A DNA stretch of 64,000 bases, taken from NCBI GenBank assembly GCA_025200525.1, contig CM045761.1:39750190-39814189 (forward strand), written 5' to 3'. Below the pieces are notes generated by a model that saw only the letters and a list, made by a program, of their open reading frames with translations, searched no databases and had not been told where the DNA came from. The DNA comes from Camellia lanceoleosa (Eukaryota; Streptophyta; Magnoliopsida; Ericales; Theaceae). Both the position numbers and the translations under genes were made by a program. Position 1 is the stretch's first letter. Each line of letters opens with the position of its first letter. Positions 34,357 to 45,689 of the stretch are shown piece after piece.

Positions 34357-34826
34357 TAGGGTTGTGCAAAATACCATCCAATCTGCTAAAATTACACTGA
34401 TCTGCATCAATTTATACCGCTCTATCCGCTAACCGCAAATTAAATTTTAAAATTTATAATCTGTCTCGCAAATTGTTCTCCTCCACTATAGTTAATGAAT
34501 ATATATTTTTTAACCTCCAATGAAATATCAAAGTAAAAATGAGTGTAAGAGAGAGATTTAAGATGTAAAATTTGTTACAAATTAATAGTTATATATATAA
34601 AACATACTATGTAAAATTAGTTTATGTTATATATAAAAAAAAATTATGCAAATTAATATTATATATTATGCAAATATTTCATAATTGATTAGAATATTCT
34701 TCAATTCGTCAATTCGCCTAAAACCGTCCAAACTGCGATTTGCCAATTCATTAATCCGCCAATCCGCCATTCAATTTGTAATTTTACTCTCAAATCATCC
34801 AAATCGCACCACAACGCACACTCCTA
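34357..34826. mobile_element. 470-bp hAT-type MITE with 8-bp TSD
   Basis: The terminal inverted repeats are TAGGGTTGTGC and, reversed from the right, TAGGAGTGTGC. The flanks CTACCGAT (34,349-34,356) and CTACCAAT (34,827-34,834) match at 7 of 8 positions. An 8-bp TSD and short TIRs are typical of hAT-derived MITEs. Confidence 0.65.
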
Positions 34827-35176
34827 CTACCAATGGGAGGATTACTAGTCTAAGGGGATAGCTAATCTTCTAACTTATGTCCCTAACCAAACACTCTTTA
34901 AATAGGTCCAATGAACTATTAGTCTAATCCCTCTCTCTAAAGGGCTAAACTAATACGACCGAGGGAATAAATGCATAAATAAGGAAATGTACAAACCATA
35001 ATTTGTCAATGGCATAATTTTAAATGTACAAACCAGAATCAATCATTTTTTACTTGAATTTCAGCTTAGAAATCATGTAAATAAAAATTAAATAAGATGT
35101 TTGCTTTGAATTGAACAATACTGTAGTCAACTCGAATTTTGGTTTAAAAATCAAGCACGAGAGACATGCATGGTGG

Positions 35177-36373
35177 TAAGGTTGTGTTTGATTAGTAAGA
35201 TTAATAGTGAGAGATTTAATGATATATATAATTAATGTAAGATTGGTTATTCAACAGGATTAGTGGGATATATGGAAGTGTTTGTTTGGTGAGATTGGAC
35301 CATAGGATTAGACTATGTCTAACAAAATAAATAATCTAATGTTTAGTTGAAAACAATGAAGGTCGGACTAATAATCTGATCAGATTAATAGGTTTTTATA
35401 TGTGAGATAACTCAATTCCATGAGGAGGGTGTGAGATAGAAATGAGAGGATTGAACCATCCTCCGAATTAGATAGTTAATTGCCCTCAAATATATAATAT
35501 TTATTTATTTTTTAAATATATTTTTTAAACATATTGAATATTTTTTAAATATGTATAAATTAATCTCATGATTCTTTTTTGTTTTTCTTTTGTATTAGCA
35601 AAATAAAAAAAGGAATATACTTCTAATGTTCAAAAGGAAAAATAATATATAACATCTTGTTTTTTTTTTTTTTTTTTTTTTGAAACATATTGGATTTTTT
35701 AAAATATGTTTAAATTAATCTCATGATAAATAATAGTGTTCTCTTATTTATTTTTTCTGTTTTTGTATTAGCAAAATCACAAATAAAAATATAATTCTAA
35801 TGTTATATTTGAATAAAATTAAAAATGGTCAGTAAAATAATATAATATATTTCAAATAAAAATAAAATAAAATAAAATAAAATATACTTCAAATTTAGTA
35901 TTGCTATTATAAACAATTCAAAAGAACATAATACGCTTTTTGAAAAGTTATCATTCTTCGTAATTTATAATCAAATGAGATTCACAAAAATAAGTTATTT
36001 TCAGACATCTATTCTCATAACAAAACAAACATAAGATACACATAATTTTTAGTCAAATAACCCACAGACTATTTATCCCACTACTATCACTTCATTGTGT
36101 TTGCAATTTCTCTGTATCTAATCCATTTAAACAAACATGGACTATAATCCCAACTTATCCATGCTTATTTTACAATGCATGTGAAAATATGTAATCTTAA
36201 TTACTATATGTTTATTTTGCATTACTAGTTTTAAGATTAAAAAATCCATCAATTTTGTTAGATTAATTGTCCATTGAAATTTAATCTACATAACAAAAAT
36301 TACAATCAAATACTACCTATAGATTAATAATATTAATCCCATGTATAATTTGCTCAATCAAACAAACCATAAG
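35177..36373. mobile_element. Possible 1.2-kb non-autonomous DNA element
   Basis: The left end TAAGGTTGTGTTTGATTAG and the reversed right end TTATGGTTTGTTTGATTGAG are similar and continue into a TAAxATTA match. Inside, a segment built on TTTAAATATGT...AAATTAATCTCATGAT occurs twice (about 35,510 and 35,690). There is no coding capacity and no clear TSD. Confidence 0.4.
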
Positions 36374-36656
36374 ACTATGTTTGGATCATAGATTTTGATA
36401 GAGATTTGAAAAGAAAAAAAAAAAGTAGATAAAATGTAATTATATTTTATTCATATTTCGCTCACATTTCTATTTTTCTTTTCAAATTCGTACTTAAATT
36501 TCATAATTCAAACACTACCTAAACGAAGCAACCATTATATTCAACCGAAGAATTCCGAATCTCACTCAAAGGAAAGAAAAAGATTTGCAAAATGGTCATC
36601 CAAACGGTCCCCCACACAAAGTTGAAAATTTTAGAAATTTGATAGAGAATGTATAT

Positions 36657-37234
36657 TGTGTGAGTGATTTTCGACCACACTGCCAACTTAATACTCAACT
36701 AGAGAACAACGGCAGAATAGATGGCACCTGTCTGACCTGTAACAGAAAGAAGAGTCTCCAGCTGTGGCTCGTCCACCCGGGGGTACTCCGACGATCAAAT
36801 CAGTTATCTCTCAAAGATAATCAATAGCTAAACTCATAAGCTTGAGCATAAAAGTATACCTTAAACCCACGGGGGTGCCTCTCTTTTATAGCCAACATAA
36901 ACCTAGTCCCAATAGAAGCCTAACTTCTATGGACTCAGGATTACTGCTAATCATGGACTCCCAGTAAGATTAGGATAAACTCTCTAAGAGTCTTATCTTA
37001 ATACAAACTGAAGTATTCTCTCATTCTAGGACTCTTGTCCCTCATCTAGGTTGAGTTCCCTTTTCATTCTAGGACTCTTGTCTCTTATCCACTTATCTCG
37101 GATTTCGATATCTTCGGAGATAGCCTCGGCCTAACTGAGATCACCTCGACGTCACGACCAGGACACGTGGCACCTCGGCTGACACGTCGGCGTCACCTTG
37201 CCACATGTTGGTACTCAGAAAATATATCCCCACA
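36657..37234 (-). repeat. 3' LTR of the non-autonomous element
   Basis: On the + strand it starts TGTGTGAGTGATTTTC and ends ATATCCCCACA, and it matches 40,404-40,969 along its length. A TATA-like CTTTTATAGCC at 36,884-36,894 may be the promoter box in one orientation. Confidence 0.9.
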
Positions 37235-37251
37235 ACTGCCCCCTAGGTTCT
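37235..37251 (-). promoter_or_regulatory. Polypurine tract of the non-autonomous element
   Basis: On the minus strand AACCTAGGGGGCAGT directly precedes the LTR start TGTGGGGATAT. Confidence 0.7.
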
Positions 37252-37856
37252 ATTACCTCGGCATTCTGAGGTGATGGAACCTACACTGTTCGTTCATCTG
37301 TGCCCCTCTATCTGAGATCAAACTCGCCGACCTCAAAGTTCCGTGGACTTTACTGTCCACTGGTGTCAAGAATCAAGTTTCATGCTTTCCAAGCTGCTTG
37401 ATATCGCACCTCCTAGCCGAGGTTCTGGTTCCATTAATTAAACTCCAAGAGCTTTGCAACCGCTCCACTCACACTCTCTGGTGAGTTCGATTTCGATCAT
37501 CTATTTGACTCGTGATTTTCATATCAGCGTTCATTTCACTTGGTAGGTTCATAAACTCTTTACTTGCTATTAAGCTCAATCTTTCATAACTCTCCTTAAT
37601 CTGTTTACTTGCCATCTGTTGCCTTCTATTTTCGTTTGTCTTCAAGTTTTGAATTGTTTGAATGCCTGGCACTGTTCTTGTCATATCCGTTTTCAGTTGC
37701 TAGCATCATGTCTGGGTCATTACTTTCTTGTTCTTCACATACTTACTTAGTGCCTGTGCACTTGGCTTTATTTTTGAACTTTGTCGTCTTTTTTTCTCTT
37801 TTTTCATTCAATCCTCTGCCTTTTTCTCTTTCTAACTCTTCTGCTTAAACCCGTCA

Positions 37857-38375
37857 TTGTTCCAAGCTTTCAAGCTTCTACAACTGTCTTCGTTCCTCTC
37901 CTCCGGTGAAGCTTACGTCATTCTGTCATTGTCGTCAGACTTCGGCAATTCTCATTCCGGCTTCCCTCTTTCTGGTAAGCCACTGCTCCTCCTAGTTTTA
38001 TTTCTTGTTGCTTTCCAAGAAGCTCTGCTTCATTGTTAATCACCATTGCTGTTTTACCCGTTGTTTTCAAATCATCTTTTTGAATACACACTGTTCACAC
38101 ATCTGTTGATTTTTTCCACTGTTCTTGGCTTGACACACCTGTGCAATCTTTTTGTCTTGATTTCCTGATAGCTTCATCACTATTCTAAATTACATTCTTG
38201 TTTCTGTTTTCTGTGTTTTTTTCCAGATTCTTACTTTCAATCCTTGCCTTCAAACTCCGAGGTGCCAATCGCCGAGAAGAGCCTTGATCAAACTCTTCGG
38301 GAGATCAATGCTGGGCTCGAGGCCGAGAAGGCTGTTGAGAAGTCTTCTCAACTGTCTTCTATATCCTGCCATTGA
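37857..38375 (+). other. Possible spliced antisense ORF in the non-autonomous element
   Basis: It lies on the + strand, opposite to the element. Exon 1 is open up to 37,974 (SSGEAYVILSLSSDFGNSHS, then GFPLS) and meets the donor CTG|GTAAGCC. A pyrimidine-rich stretch ends in TTTTTCCAG| at 38,226. Exon 2 (38,227-38,375) continues in the same phase as DSYFQSLPSNSEVPIAEKS, LDQTLREINAGLEAEKAVEK and ends at TGA. The joined frame has no stop and the second exon looks helical and acidic. The start codon is uncertain (the first usable codon in frame is near 37,857 and is not ATG). A longer upstream exon (ATG at 37,708) could also join. The family is unknown; by analogy with the Tat element it could be a remnant of an antisense gene. 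Confidence 0.4.
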
Positions 38376-38859
38376 TGCCGAGTAGTTTTGTTTCCTTCTT
38401 TTACTCCTTGTACCTTGTACCTTGTACCTTATCCGTCTTTGTATGCTTTTAATCCGGCCGACGTGTCATTTTTGTAGTCTGAATAATTTATTTTTTAATA
38501 TTCAGGCCGAAGTGCCTTCTTTCTTCTTTAAATGCATTTCTCTGATTTCTTCTTTGAATGTATGTCTGCTTTTTTCTGCTCTTGTATGATTCTATACTTA
38601 GAATAATTTGCATGTCTTCAAAGTACACCTTGACTGTACAATCTCTTCGGGTAAAATACTTCTGTCACAACTTCTAATCTTGCTCATCTTGGCCTTGTCC
38701 TAACACTTGAAAATATTGTAACAAATATTTTCACAAGTGTTGCTTAGGACTTGTTACTTTCTCAATGTCTTCTATCAAGACTTCAGTTTTCTATATTTCA
38801 AGTTTTGACAACCTGGTAGTCTCGGCAAGTACACAAATATTGCTTGAGCTTGACTTTAA

Positions 38860-39662
38860 CTTGTAAATTTTTCTCAAAAATTTCAACAAGTGTTTAACCA
38901 TCATCTTTTATCATAACCTCGGCTTAACTTCAGCTTGTAAATTTTTCTCAAAATTTCAACAAGTGTTTATCATAATCTCGGTTTAATTATAACTTGTAAA
39001 TTCACACAGAATTTCAACAAGTGTTAAATATCACATCGGTTTAACTTCAACTTGTAAATTCACACAGAATTTCAACAAGTGTTTAAACATGACATCGGTT
39101 TAACTTCAACTTGTAAACTCACACAGAATTTCAACAAGTGTTAAATATCACATCGGTTTAACTTCAACTTGTAAATTCACACAGAATTTTAACAAGTGTT
39201 AAATATCATTTCGGTTTAACTTCAACTTGTAAATTCACACAGAATTTCAACAAGTGTTAAATATCACATTGTTTTAACTTCAACTTGTAAATTCACACAG
39301 AATTTCAACAAGTGTTAAACATCATCTCGGTTTAACTTCAACTTGTAAATTCACACAGAATTTCAACAAGTGTTAAATATCACATCGGTTTAACTTCAAC
39401 TTGTAAATTCACACAGAATTTCAACAAGTGTTAAACATGACCTCGGTTTAACTTCAACTTGTAAATTTACATAGAATTTCAACAAGTGTTAAACATTATC
39501 TCGGTTTAACTTCAACTTGTAAATTCACATAGAATTTCAACAAGTGTTTAAACATCATATCGGTTTAACCAACTTGTAAATTGCTACAAATTTCAACAAG
39601 TGCTAAACATCATCTCAGTTTAACCAACTTGTAAATTGCTACAAATTTCAACAAATAGTAAA
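38860..39662. repeat. Tandem array, 58-bp unit, about 13-14 copies
   Basis: The unit contains CAACTTGTAAATTCACACAG, then AATTTCAACAAGTGTTAAA and a CATCGGTTTAACTT segment. The spacing of ATTTCAACAA is 58 bp. Copies at both edges are more diverged (the outer ones have GCTACAAATTTCAACAA). The array is non-coding. Confidence 0.9.
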
Positions 39663-40380
39663 CATATTCTTCTTCTCTCTACCCCCTGCATGGCTTCCAC
39701 ATACTCCTTTGTGAACCTTATAAAAGGTCTTCAACCTGGCTAACTGCAATCCAACCTTGTGTGTTTTCTTTTTTATCTTTTGGGATCTGAGATTTGCTCA
39801 CTGAGCTCTTCTCTTTTCGGACTTAAGTGTCGAGATCTTGTCTGCTAGAATCTTGGATTTGCTCACTCAGGTTGAGCTCTTCTCTTCTCGGACTTACTCA
39901 TCTAGACCGAGATCATGTCTTCTAGGATCCGGGATCTGGAATCCAGGATCTGCTCACTTAGGCTGAGTTCTCGTCTTCTCGGGCCTACTTGTCTAGGCTA
40001 AGATCATGTCTTCTCGGATCCGGGATCCAGGATCTGAAATCCGGGATTTGCTCACTCAGGATGAGTCCTTCTATACTTGAATGTTATCTCCTTGGAAGCT
40101 CTCATGCCCCCTGTCTTTTTATCCCTTCTGGAAGGGTCTTCCTCCGCAGGTATCTATCCTTTCATACCTGGAGGTCATCTTCGTTGTAGTATCCGCTTTG
40201 ATTTGTTGTCTTTGGTGTGTCACCTTCCTAGTTGGCGTCTTTCACTCCGTGACTCTGGTCACGAGTTTCTGTGTTGCGGTTGTCCCCTTTAACGTCGAGG
40301 TTGATAGGCCTCCCATTCCCAGCAGGAGCATTGTCTCCAGTCTGATCCTTCTGTCCGTCATTGGCCATCTATTCTTCTTT
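39663..40380. other. Non-coding interior of the element between tandem array and PBS
   Basis: Variants of ctgagatttgctcactcagg...cttctcggacttac recur about four times from 39,785 to 40,065 as a degenerate repeat. Frames of up to 104 codons after 40,080 show no domain. Confidence 0.5.
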
Positions 40381-40382
40381 CT

Positions 40383-40403
40383 TTCCCACAGATGACGCCA
40401 AAT
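40383..40403 (-). promoter_or_regulatory. Primer binding site of the non-autonomous element
   Basis: On the minus strand TTTGGCGTCATCTGTGGGAA follows the LTR end after two bases. It is the same class of PBS as that of the large Tat element. Confidence 0.8.
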
Positions 40404-40968
40404 TGTTTGAGTGATTTTCGACCACACTGCCAACTTAATACTCAACTGGAGAACAACGGCAGAATAGATGGCACCTGTCTGACACAAGTGAAAAAGAGTC
40501 TCGTGTGGCTCGTCCACCCGGGGGTACTCCGACGATCAAATCAGTTATCTCTCAAAGATAATCAATAGCTAAACTCATAAGCTTGGGCATAAAAGTATAC
40601 CTTAGACCCACGAGGGTGCCTCTCTTTATAGCCAACATAAACCTAGTCCCAATAGAAGCCTAACTTCTATGGACTCAGGATTACTGCTAATTTTGGACTC
40701 CTAGTAAGATTAGGATAAACTCTCTAAGAGTCTTATCTTAATACAAACTAAAGTCTTCTCTCATTCTAAGACTCTTGTCCCTCATCTAGGTTGAGTTCCC
40801 TTTTCATTCTAGGACTCTTGTCTCTTATCCACTTATCTCGGATTTCGATATCTGCGGAGATAGCCTCGGCCTAACCGAGATCACCTCGGCGTCACGACGA
40901 GGACACGCGGCACCTCGGTGACACGTCGTCACCTTGCCACGTGTTGGTACTCGAAAATATATCCCCAC

Positions 40969-40969
<1 letters not shown>
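40404..40969 (-). repeat. 5' LTR of the non-autonomous element
   Basis: On the + strand it starts TGTTTGAGTGATTTTC and ends ATATCCCCACA. It is followed by a (TA)n run, the target that gave the TATAT duplication. It differs from the 3' LTR by small substitutions and indels. Confidence 0.9.
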
Positions 40970-40999
<30 letters not shown>

Positions 41000-41240
41000 G
41001 CTATGAAATAGAAAGTTCTATTTTCGAATATCATATTGAAGAATTTTCTCAAAAATTTTCCGTCAAACTGAAGGTACACATTTTCTGTACAGACGCCCCA
41101 CCAACACCCACCCCCCCCCCCCCCCCCCAATAGAGCCACGTCCTCCAGTGGATGAAGCCATTCTCATGTCAAATTATTCCATTTTGACATTCTCTCTCGA
41201 CATGTGATGACAATGCCACCTTGCTTGCTACTTTTAATGA

Positions 41241-41388
41241 GTAATGTTGGGAATAATGAAAAAATGTCATGAAAATAATCATGCAAGATTCTCTATCTTT
41301 GAATTACACCTACAATAAAATACCACACACTAATCAAAGGATGAAAATTTTCATTTCATAATATTTTTTTTATAATCCCTAATATTAC
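41241..41388. mobile_element. MITE family A, copy 1
   Basis: The ends are GTAATGTTGGGAATAATG and, reversed, GTAATATTAGGGATTATA. The core has TGTCATGAAAATAATCATG and a TACAATAAAATACCACACAC segment shared with the other copies. Confidence 0.55.
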
Positions 41389-41403
41389 TCTTTTCAAATG
41401 AAT

Positions 41404-41580
41404 AATGCTAGGAATCATGAAAAAAATGTCATGAAAATGATCATGAAAGATTCTTTACCTTTGGATTACACATACAATAAAATACCAATAAAATTTATTG
41501 ATCAATATAAAAATTAAACACAATATATATATTTATATATATATATATATATGTATGGATGAATGAATAAAAATTTCATA
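41404..41580. mobile_element. MITE family A, copy 2 (right end unclear)
   Basis: It starts AATGCTAGGAATCATGAAAA and follows copy 1 for about 90 bp through CCAATAAAAT. It then runs into a TA-rich microsatellite, so the right boundary is approximate. Confidence 0.45.
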
Positions 41581-42597
41581 AAAATATTTGGTAGGTTTTA
41601 TTTTTAAAAAATCTTATTCGTTCATATACTGGGCTGAGACAATTTCCTCTAATAACGAGTCAAAAAAAAAAGGCATTTGGCAAATTTTGTCAACAGATGG
41701 TGGGTCAGGTCGAGTTTTAGTAGATTAAATATTTAATAAAATAATACATAATATAGGCCAATTAATGTAATAAAAAACTACACAAAAAAAAAAAAAAAAA
41801 ACTAGTCTCAATTTAGATATGCGATTCACTCTCATTTGCCTATGTAATTATTTGAATATTATTCAATATATTTAAGCTTGTAAAGCTTCACAAGTTATTT
41901 AAATAATTAATTATAAGAAAACCAATCTATTTACTCTAACAAAATTTCGCTACTTTTTACCCAAAAATGTTTTGTTGAACATGATTTCACACCAATCAAA
42001 TAGACTATACTTCTAATTAGAGAAAAAGAAAAAAAGAAAAAAAAGGAGTAAATTATATTTTTTTTGTTTACCGTAAGGTTTTTTTTAACATATGGCTATC
42101 AATAGATTTTTAATTGGTGTTCAAATTAAGTTTTTTGAGGCGTTCAAAAAAAAAAAAAAATTTAAGTTATTTGAGAGTATTACATGGGACATTAAATTTT
42201 GATAAAACAACCCTTATACAAAGTAGGCTTTCCAAAAAAAATTGAGAATGTTGAATTTAATTTGGGGGAATTACATGAGGTACTCTAATTTTTAAACAGT
42301 TGCACTCATATTAAAAAAAAGAAAAAAAGAAAGATTTTTTTTATAGAATTTTTGTGTTTGATTTCTATATCTCTTAATTCTTTGTAGTCTTTGTATTTGT
42401 ACAAAAACAAATCACATAATCAAACTCATTGGAATTAATTGATCACGAAAACTTTTCAACTTTCTACTTCCCTCCACGCGTGTTATGGGTCACATACTAA
42501 AGTTGACAATTTATCCTAGAGGTAAATTACATGATAAACCCTACAAGTTTCCCACTTTCTTCATGTTAATCCATCATTTTCAGCCCTCCACCAAACA

Positions 42598-42603
<6 letters not shown>

Positions 42604-42662
<59 letters not shown>
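42604..42662 (+). repeat. (CT)n microsatellite, about 29 repeats
   Basis: A pure CT run of about 58 bp. Confidence 0.95.
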
Positions 42663-42665
<3 letters not shown>

Positions 42666-43142
42666 ATTGTGTAGTAGGTTTTGAGGATTCTCTCTTTGGT
42701 TTATAGAGGGAGGTGGGTATAATGATTCTCTCTTGCTTGGTAAATTAACTTCTTCATTTTTTTGTTAAATAATTATTGGTAGAGAAGAGAGGGAAGCTAA
42801 TTAGGTCTTAAAATATGGCACTTGACTCAATTATATTGAATGGTTATAACAAATCTTTTTTTTTTTTTCCGATTAAAAGATGATTGGATTCACCATATTC
42901 CACTTCTCAAAAAGATTAGATATATATCAAAAAAAGTTTTTTTTTTTATTATTAGCTAAGGTTTTTTTTTTTTTTGGATCAGATTTAAGGTTGGACATAT
43001 ATTATTTAAGTGGTTGGTATTTAAATCTTCTTTTTTCCTTATATAGTAGGTTGATAGTAAGAAAAAAATTATAAAACTCGGTCTGTCTTTATAATGTTTT
43101 TACTTAAAAATTGATTGAAATATTATAATTATAATATTTAAA

Positions 43143-43324
43143 TATTTTATATTAAAAGATAATTAGCCAATACTTTATTTTGCATAATAGTGAAGAAGTG
43201 ACATTTATAGAGTAACTCCACACCTTTAAAAATTTTATAGATTGAAATATTTTATATTAAAAGATAATTAGCCAATACTTTGCATTTTGCATAATAGTGA
43301 AGAAGAGACATTTATAGAGTAAAT
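43143..43324. repeat. Direct duplication, about 100-bp unit, 2 copies
   Basis: GAAATATTTTATATTAAAAG, AATTAGCCAATACTTT and a CATAATAGTGAAGAAG segment occur twice in order, with the second copy about 103 bp after the first. Confidence 0.8.
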
Positions 43325-43584
43325 TTGAAAGCTATAATTGAGTGGCATTTCATCATTATAAGCAATCCTTATTTCTATTTATTTATTTATTTATTTTTGT
43401 TAATTTATTTTGATACATATAATAACAACTTTAGATATTGGCCATCCATTAAATAAAGCACCACTCTAGGTATATATATAATATTCCTTTTGTATAACCA
43501 ACAAATTAACTATTGATAAGTCAAAATAACATGAAGACAATTCCTAAAGGCAATGGAAAACAAAACCCATCTAAAAAGGGAAAA

Positions 43585-43741
43585 GTTAGGGATCATGAAA
43601 ATTTTGTCATGAAACTGATCATGAAAAATTTATGATCATTAGATTACCTTGATTAATGTGTGGTGCTATATTCTAAGTGTAATCCAAGGGTCACAAAGCT
43701 TTCATGATTATTTTCATGAAAAAATTTTCATGATACCTAGC
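43585..43741. mobile_element. MITE family A, copy 3 (complete)
   Basis: The left end GTTAGGGATCATGAAAATTTT pairs with the reversed right end CTAGGTATCATGAAAATTTT, giving inverted repeats of about 19 bp. The core holds a TTGATTAATGTGTGGTGC segment shared with copies 1 and 4. Confidence 0.65.
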
Positions 43742-44745
43742 ATTGCTGATCTAAAAAAAGACAATGGAAACCACCACAATCATAGAACTAGGGATTTTGT
43801 CACCAATTTTTTTTTTTTCCTTTGTTTTAATGCACTATTGCTGATTGAATCATGGGATAATTTTGATATGGCAATATTATATATACAAAATTTATATATA
43901 AAAACTCTCTATAGAAAAATTTCTTATTTATATCTATTTATTGTAAGTTAATATATTTATTACTATAATTTATAATCACAATAAATCAAAATCACCTGCA
44001 CCCTCTATGCCTTATTCTTTATTTCCTTATATTTTATTAGTTTATCAGGTTATTTATATCAACAAAAGTAATCTTATGAATCAATAAATTTCAAGAAAAT
44101 ATAAAATCTATCTACTTAGAATTCCATTACGTAAGGCGTAGATTTAATTTTCTAGTTGCACAGCTACTTCATGAATGATTTTTAGCCTTAGATTTTAAAT
44201 TCTAGCTTCATGTTTTTTTTTTTTAATTTAGTCTAAAAATTAGATATACTTATCGAATTGATAATCTATAAGAATATTTAAAGTAACTTTCTCTCTAATC
44301 AATCATCTCACTTACACATTATTAAATCTAAAAAAAGTATCTAAAAAATAGACTTGCATATTATTTTTCATGTTATTATTACATCATTTAAATCTTAAAT
44401 TCTACATGAAAATCATATATGAATATTTAATTATTGAAATTACATTAAAACAAAACAAATATAAATTTAGAAGTTGTTTGAAATGATCTAAATAAGTGTA
44501 TTTTTTAATAAAAATGCATAAAAATATTTTATAAGTCAAGAAGATTATATATATAAAAATATTTTATATATATATAAAAATATTATATATATACTTATAT
44601 AATATATCCCAAATATCCCTAAATTCTCTTCATTATTTTATAAGTCAAGAAGGTGTCCTGTAAAATATTTGAGACATTCCTCCTCTTAAACCCATAATAA
44701 ACAAATCCACCCCCACCCACCTCCCTCTCCCCTCAAGCCATTAGT

Positions 44746-44771
44746 CCCTCTCTCTCTCTCTCTCTCTCTCT
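44746..44771 (+). promoter_or_regulatory. (CT)n tract in the SAUR 5' leader
   Basis: TC repeats end six bases before the ATG. CT-rich stretches are common in plant 5' untranslated regions. Any effect on expression is inference. Confidence 0.5.
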
Positions 44772-44777
44772 TCAAAA

Positions 44778-45183
44778 ATGCTAGGAAAGAAAATAAGTTC
44801 GGTCAAGAAACTAGCAAAGAAAGTGAAAGTACGCAGCAACCCAAATCCATCCCAAAAAGTTATGTCTTCTCCAAACCAAATGCGACGATCACGAAGAAGA
44901 AGGATCATCATCGCCGCCGCAGACGGCGTCGCCGGGGACACCAACTGGGCATTTTGCAGTCTACGTGGGGGAGGAGAGGCGGCGGTTCGTGGTGCCGACA
45001 GGGTTTCTCTCTCATCCGCTGTTCAAGATGCTGTTAGAGAAAGCCTATGATGAGTTTGGGTTCGAGCAGAGAGATGGGTTGGTGGTTCCTTGTAGCGTGG
45101 CGGCGTTTCAAGAGGTGGTGAGTGCTGTTCAATGCTGCAATGCCAAGTTTGATTTTGGACACTTGGTTGAAGAGTTTATATAA
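44778..45183 (+). pseudogene. SAUR (small auxin up RNA) family gene with a frameshift
   Basis: This is an intronless gene starting MLGKKISSVKKLAKKVKVRS with a basic N-terminus. The first frame is readable to about 44,940 (VAGDT). From there the conserved SAUR core is in another frame: TGHFAVYVGEERRRFVVPTG, FLSHPLFKMLLEKAYDEFGF, LVVPCSVAAFQEVV, ending LVEEFI and TAA. A 2-nt loss at ACACC|AACTGG (44,938-44,951) explains the shift; repaired it would code for about 135 residues, the usual SAUR size. SAURs are short-lived auxin-induced proteins; many inhibit PP2C.D phosphatases and promote cell expansion. Everything else looks intact, so this may be a recent pseudogene or a sequencing error. Confidence 0.88.
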
Positions 45184-45689
45184 AATAAAATTTAGTTTTG
45201 TGATTTTTTTTATTTTTTAAAGGTTTTGAGATGATTATATACATGGGTTTGTATTGAAATGATGTAGACGATGATATGGATTACTTGTACATATTGGTAC
45301 GGTAGTTTTGATCAAATTGATGATGAGAAGGAATTATTCTATATTTTAAAATTTTTAAGATAAATTATATTGACGATCCTTGAGGTTTAGTTCAATTCTT
45401 ATCTATTTTTTGACGTTTTGAAAATTACATTTTTACCTTTATGGTTAATAGTTTCATTTCACAAACTCCCTATATAAAAGATAATAACTCCTAGTAAAAA
45501 AATAGAGGAAATTATATATATTTTTTTTTTTTTTAAAGTAAAGAAACAAAAAAAAAAAAAAAAAAAAAAAGAGAGAAAATAAAGCAAAGCAAAAAAAGAG
45601 AAAGTACATGAGTTCAATGTTTTCATTCCGTCTAAATAATTATAATGACAAGGGGATTAGTATAATTTTCTAAACATTAAGGGGTGATA

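Larger units (their letters stand above)
36657..40969 (-). mobile_element. Non-autonomous Ty3-type LTR element (LARD/TRIM-like)
   Basis: Two LTRs of 578 and 566 bp flank 3.2 kb lacking gag-pol. A Ty3-type PBS adjoins the right LTR and a polypurine tract adjoins the left LTR, both reading on the minus strand, so the element is reversed. The 5-bp TSD TATAT sits at 36,652-36,656 and 40,970-40,974. The LTRs are very similar, so the insertion is fairly recent compared with its neighbours. The interior carries a 58-bp tandem array and a possible antisense spliced ORF. It would need enzymes from an autonomous partner, plausibly a Tat element. Confidence 0.9.
40970..44740. other. AT-rich intergenic DNA upstream of the SAUR gene
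   Basis: It holds a poly-C run (41,110-41,129), a (CT)n tract (42,604-42,662), three MITE copies listed separately and many A/T runs. The short frames are composition artefacts and no gene was seen. Confidence 0.5.

Noticed and set aside
40970..41130. (TA)n and poly-C runs as functional elements
   Set aside because: Simple-sequence repeats, and the (TA)n served as the insertion target; no further evidence.
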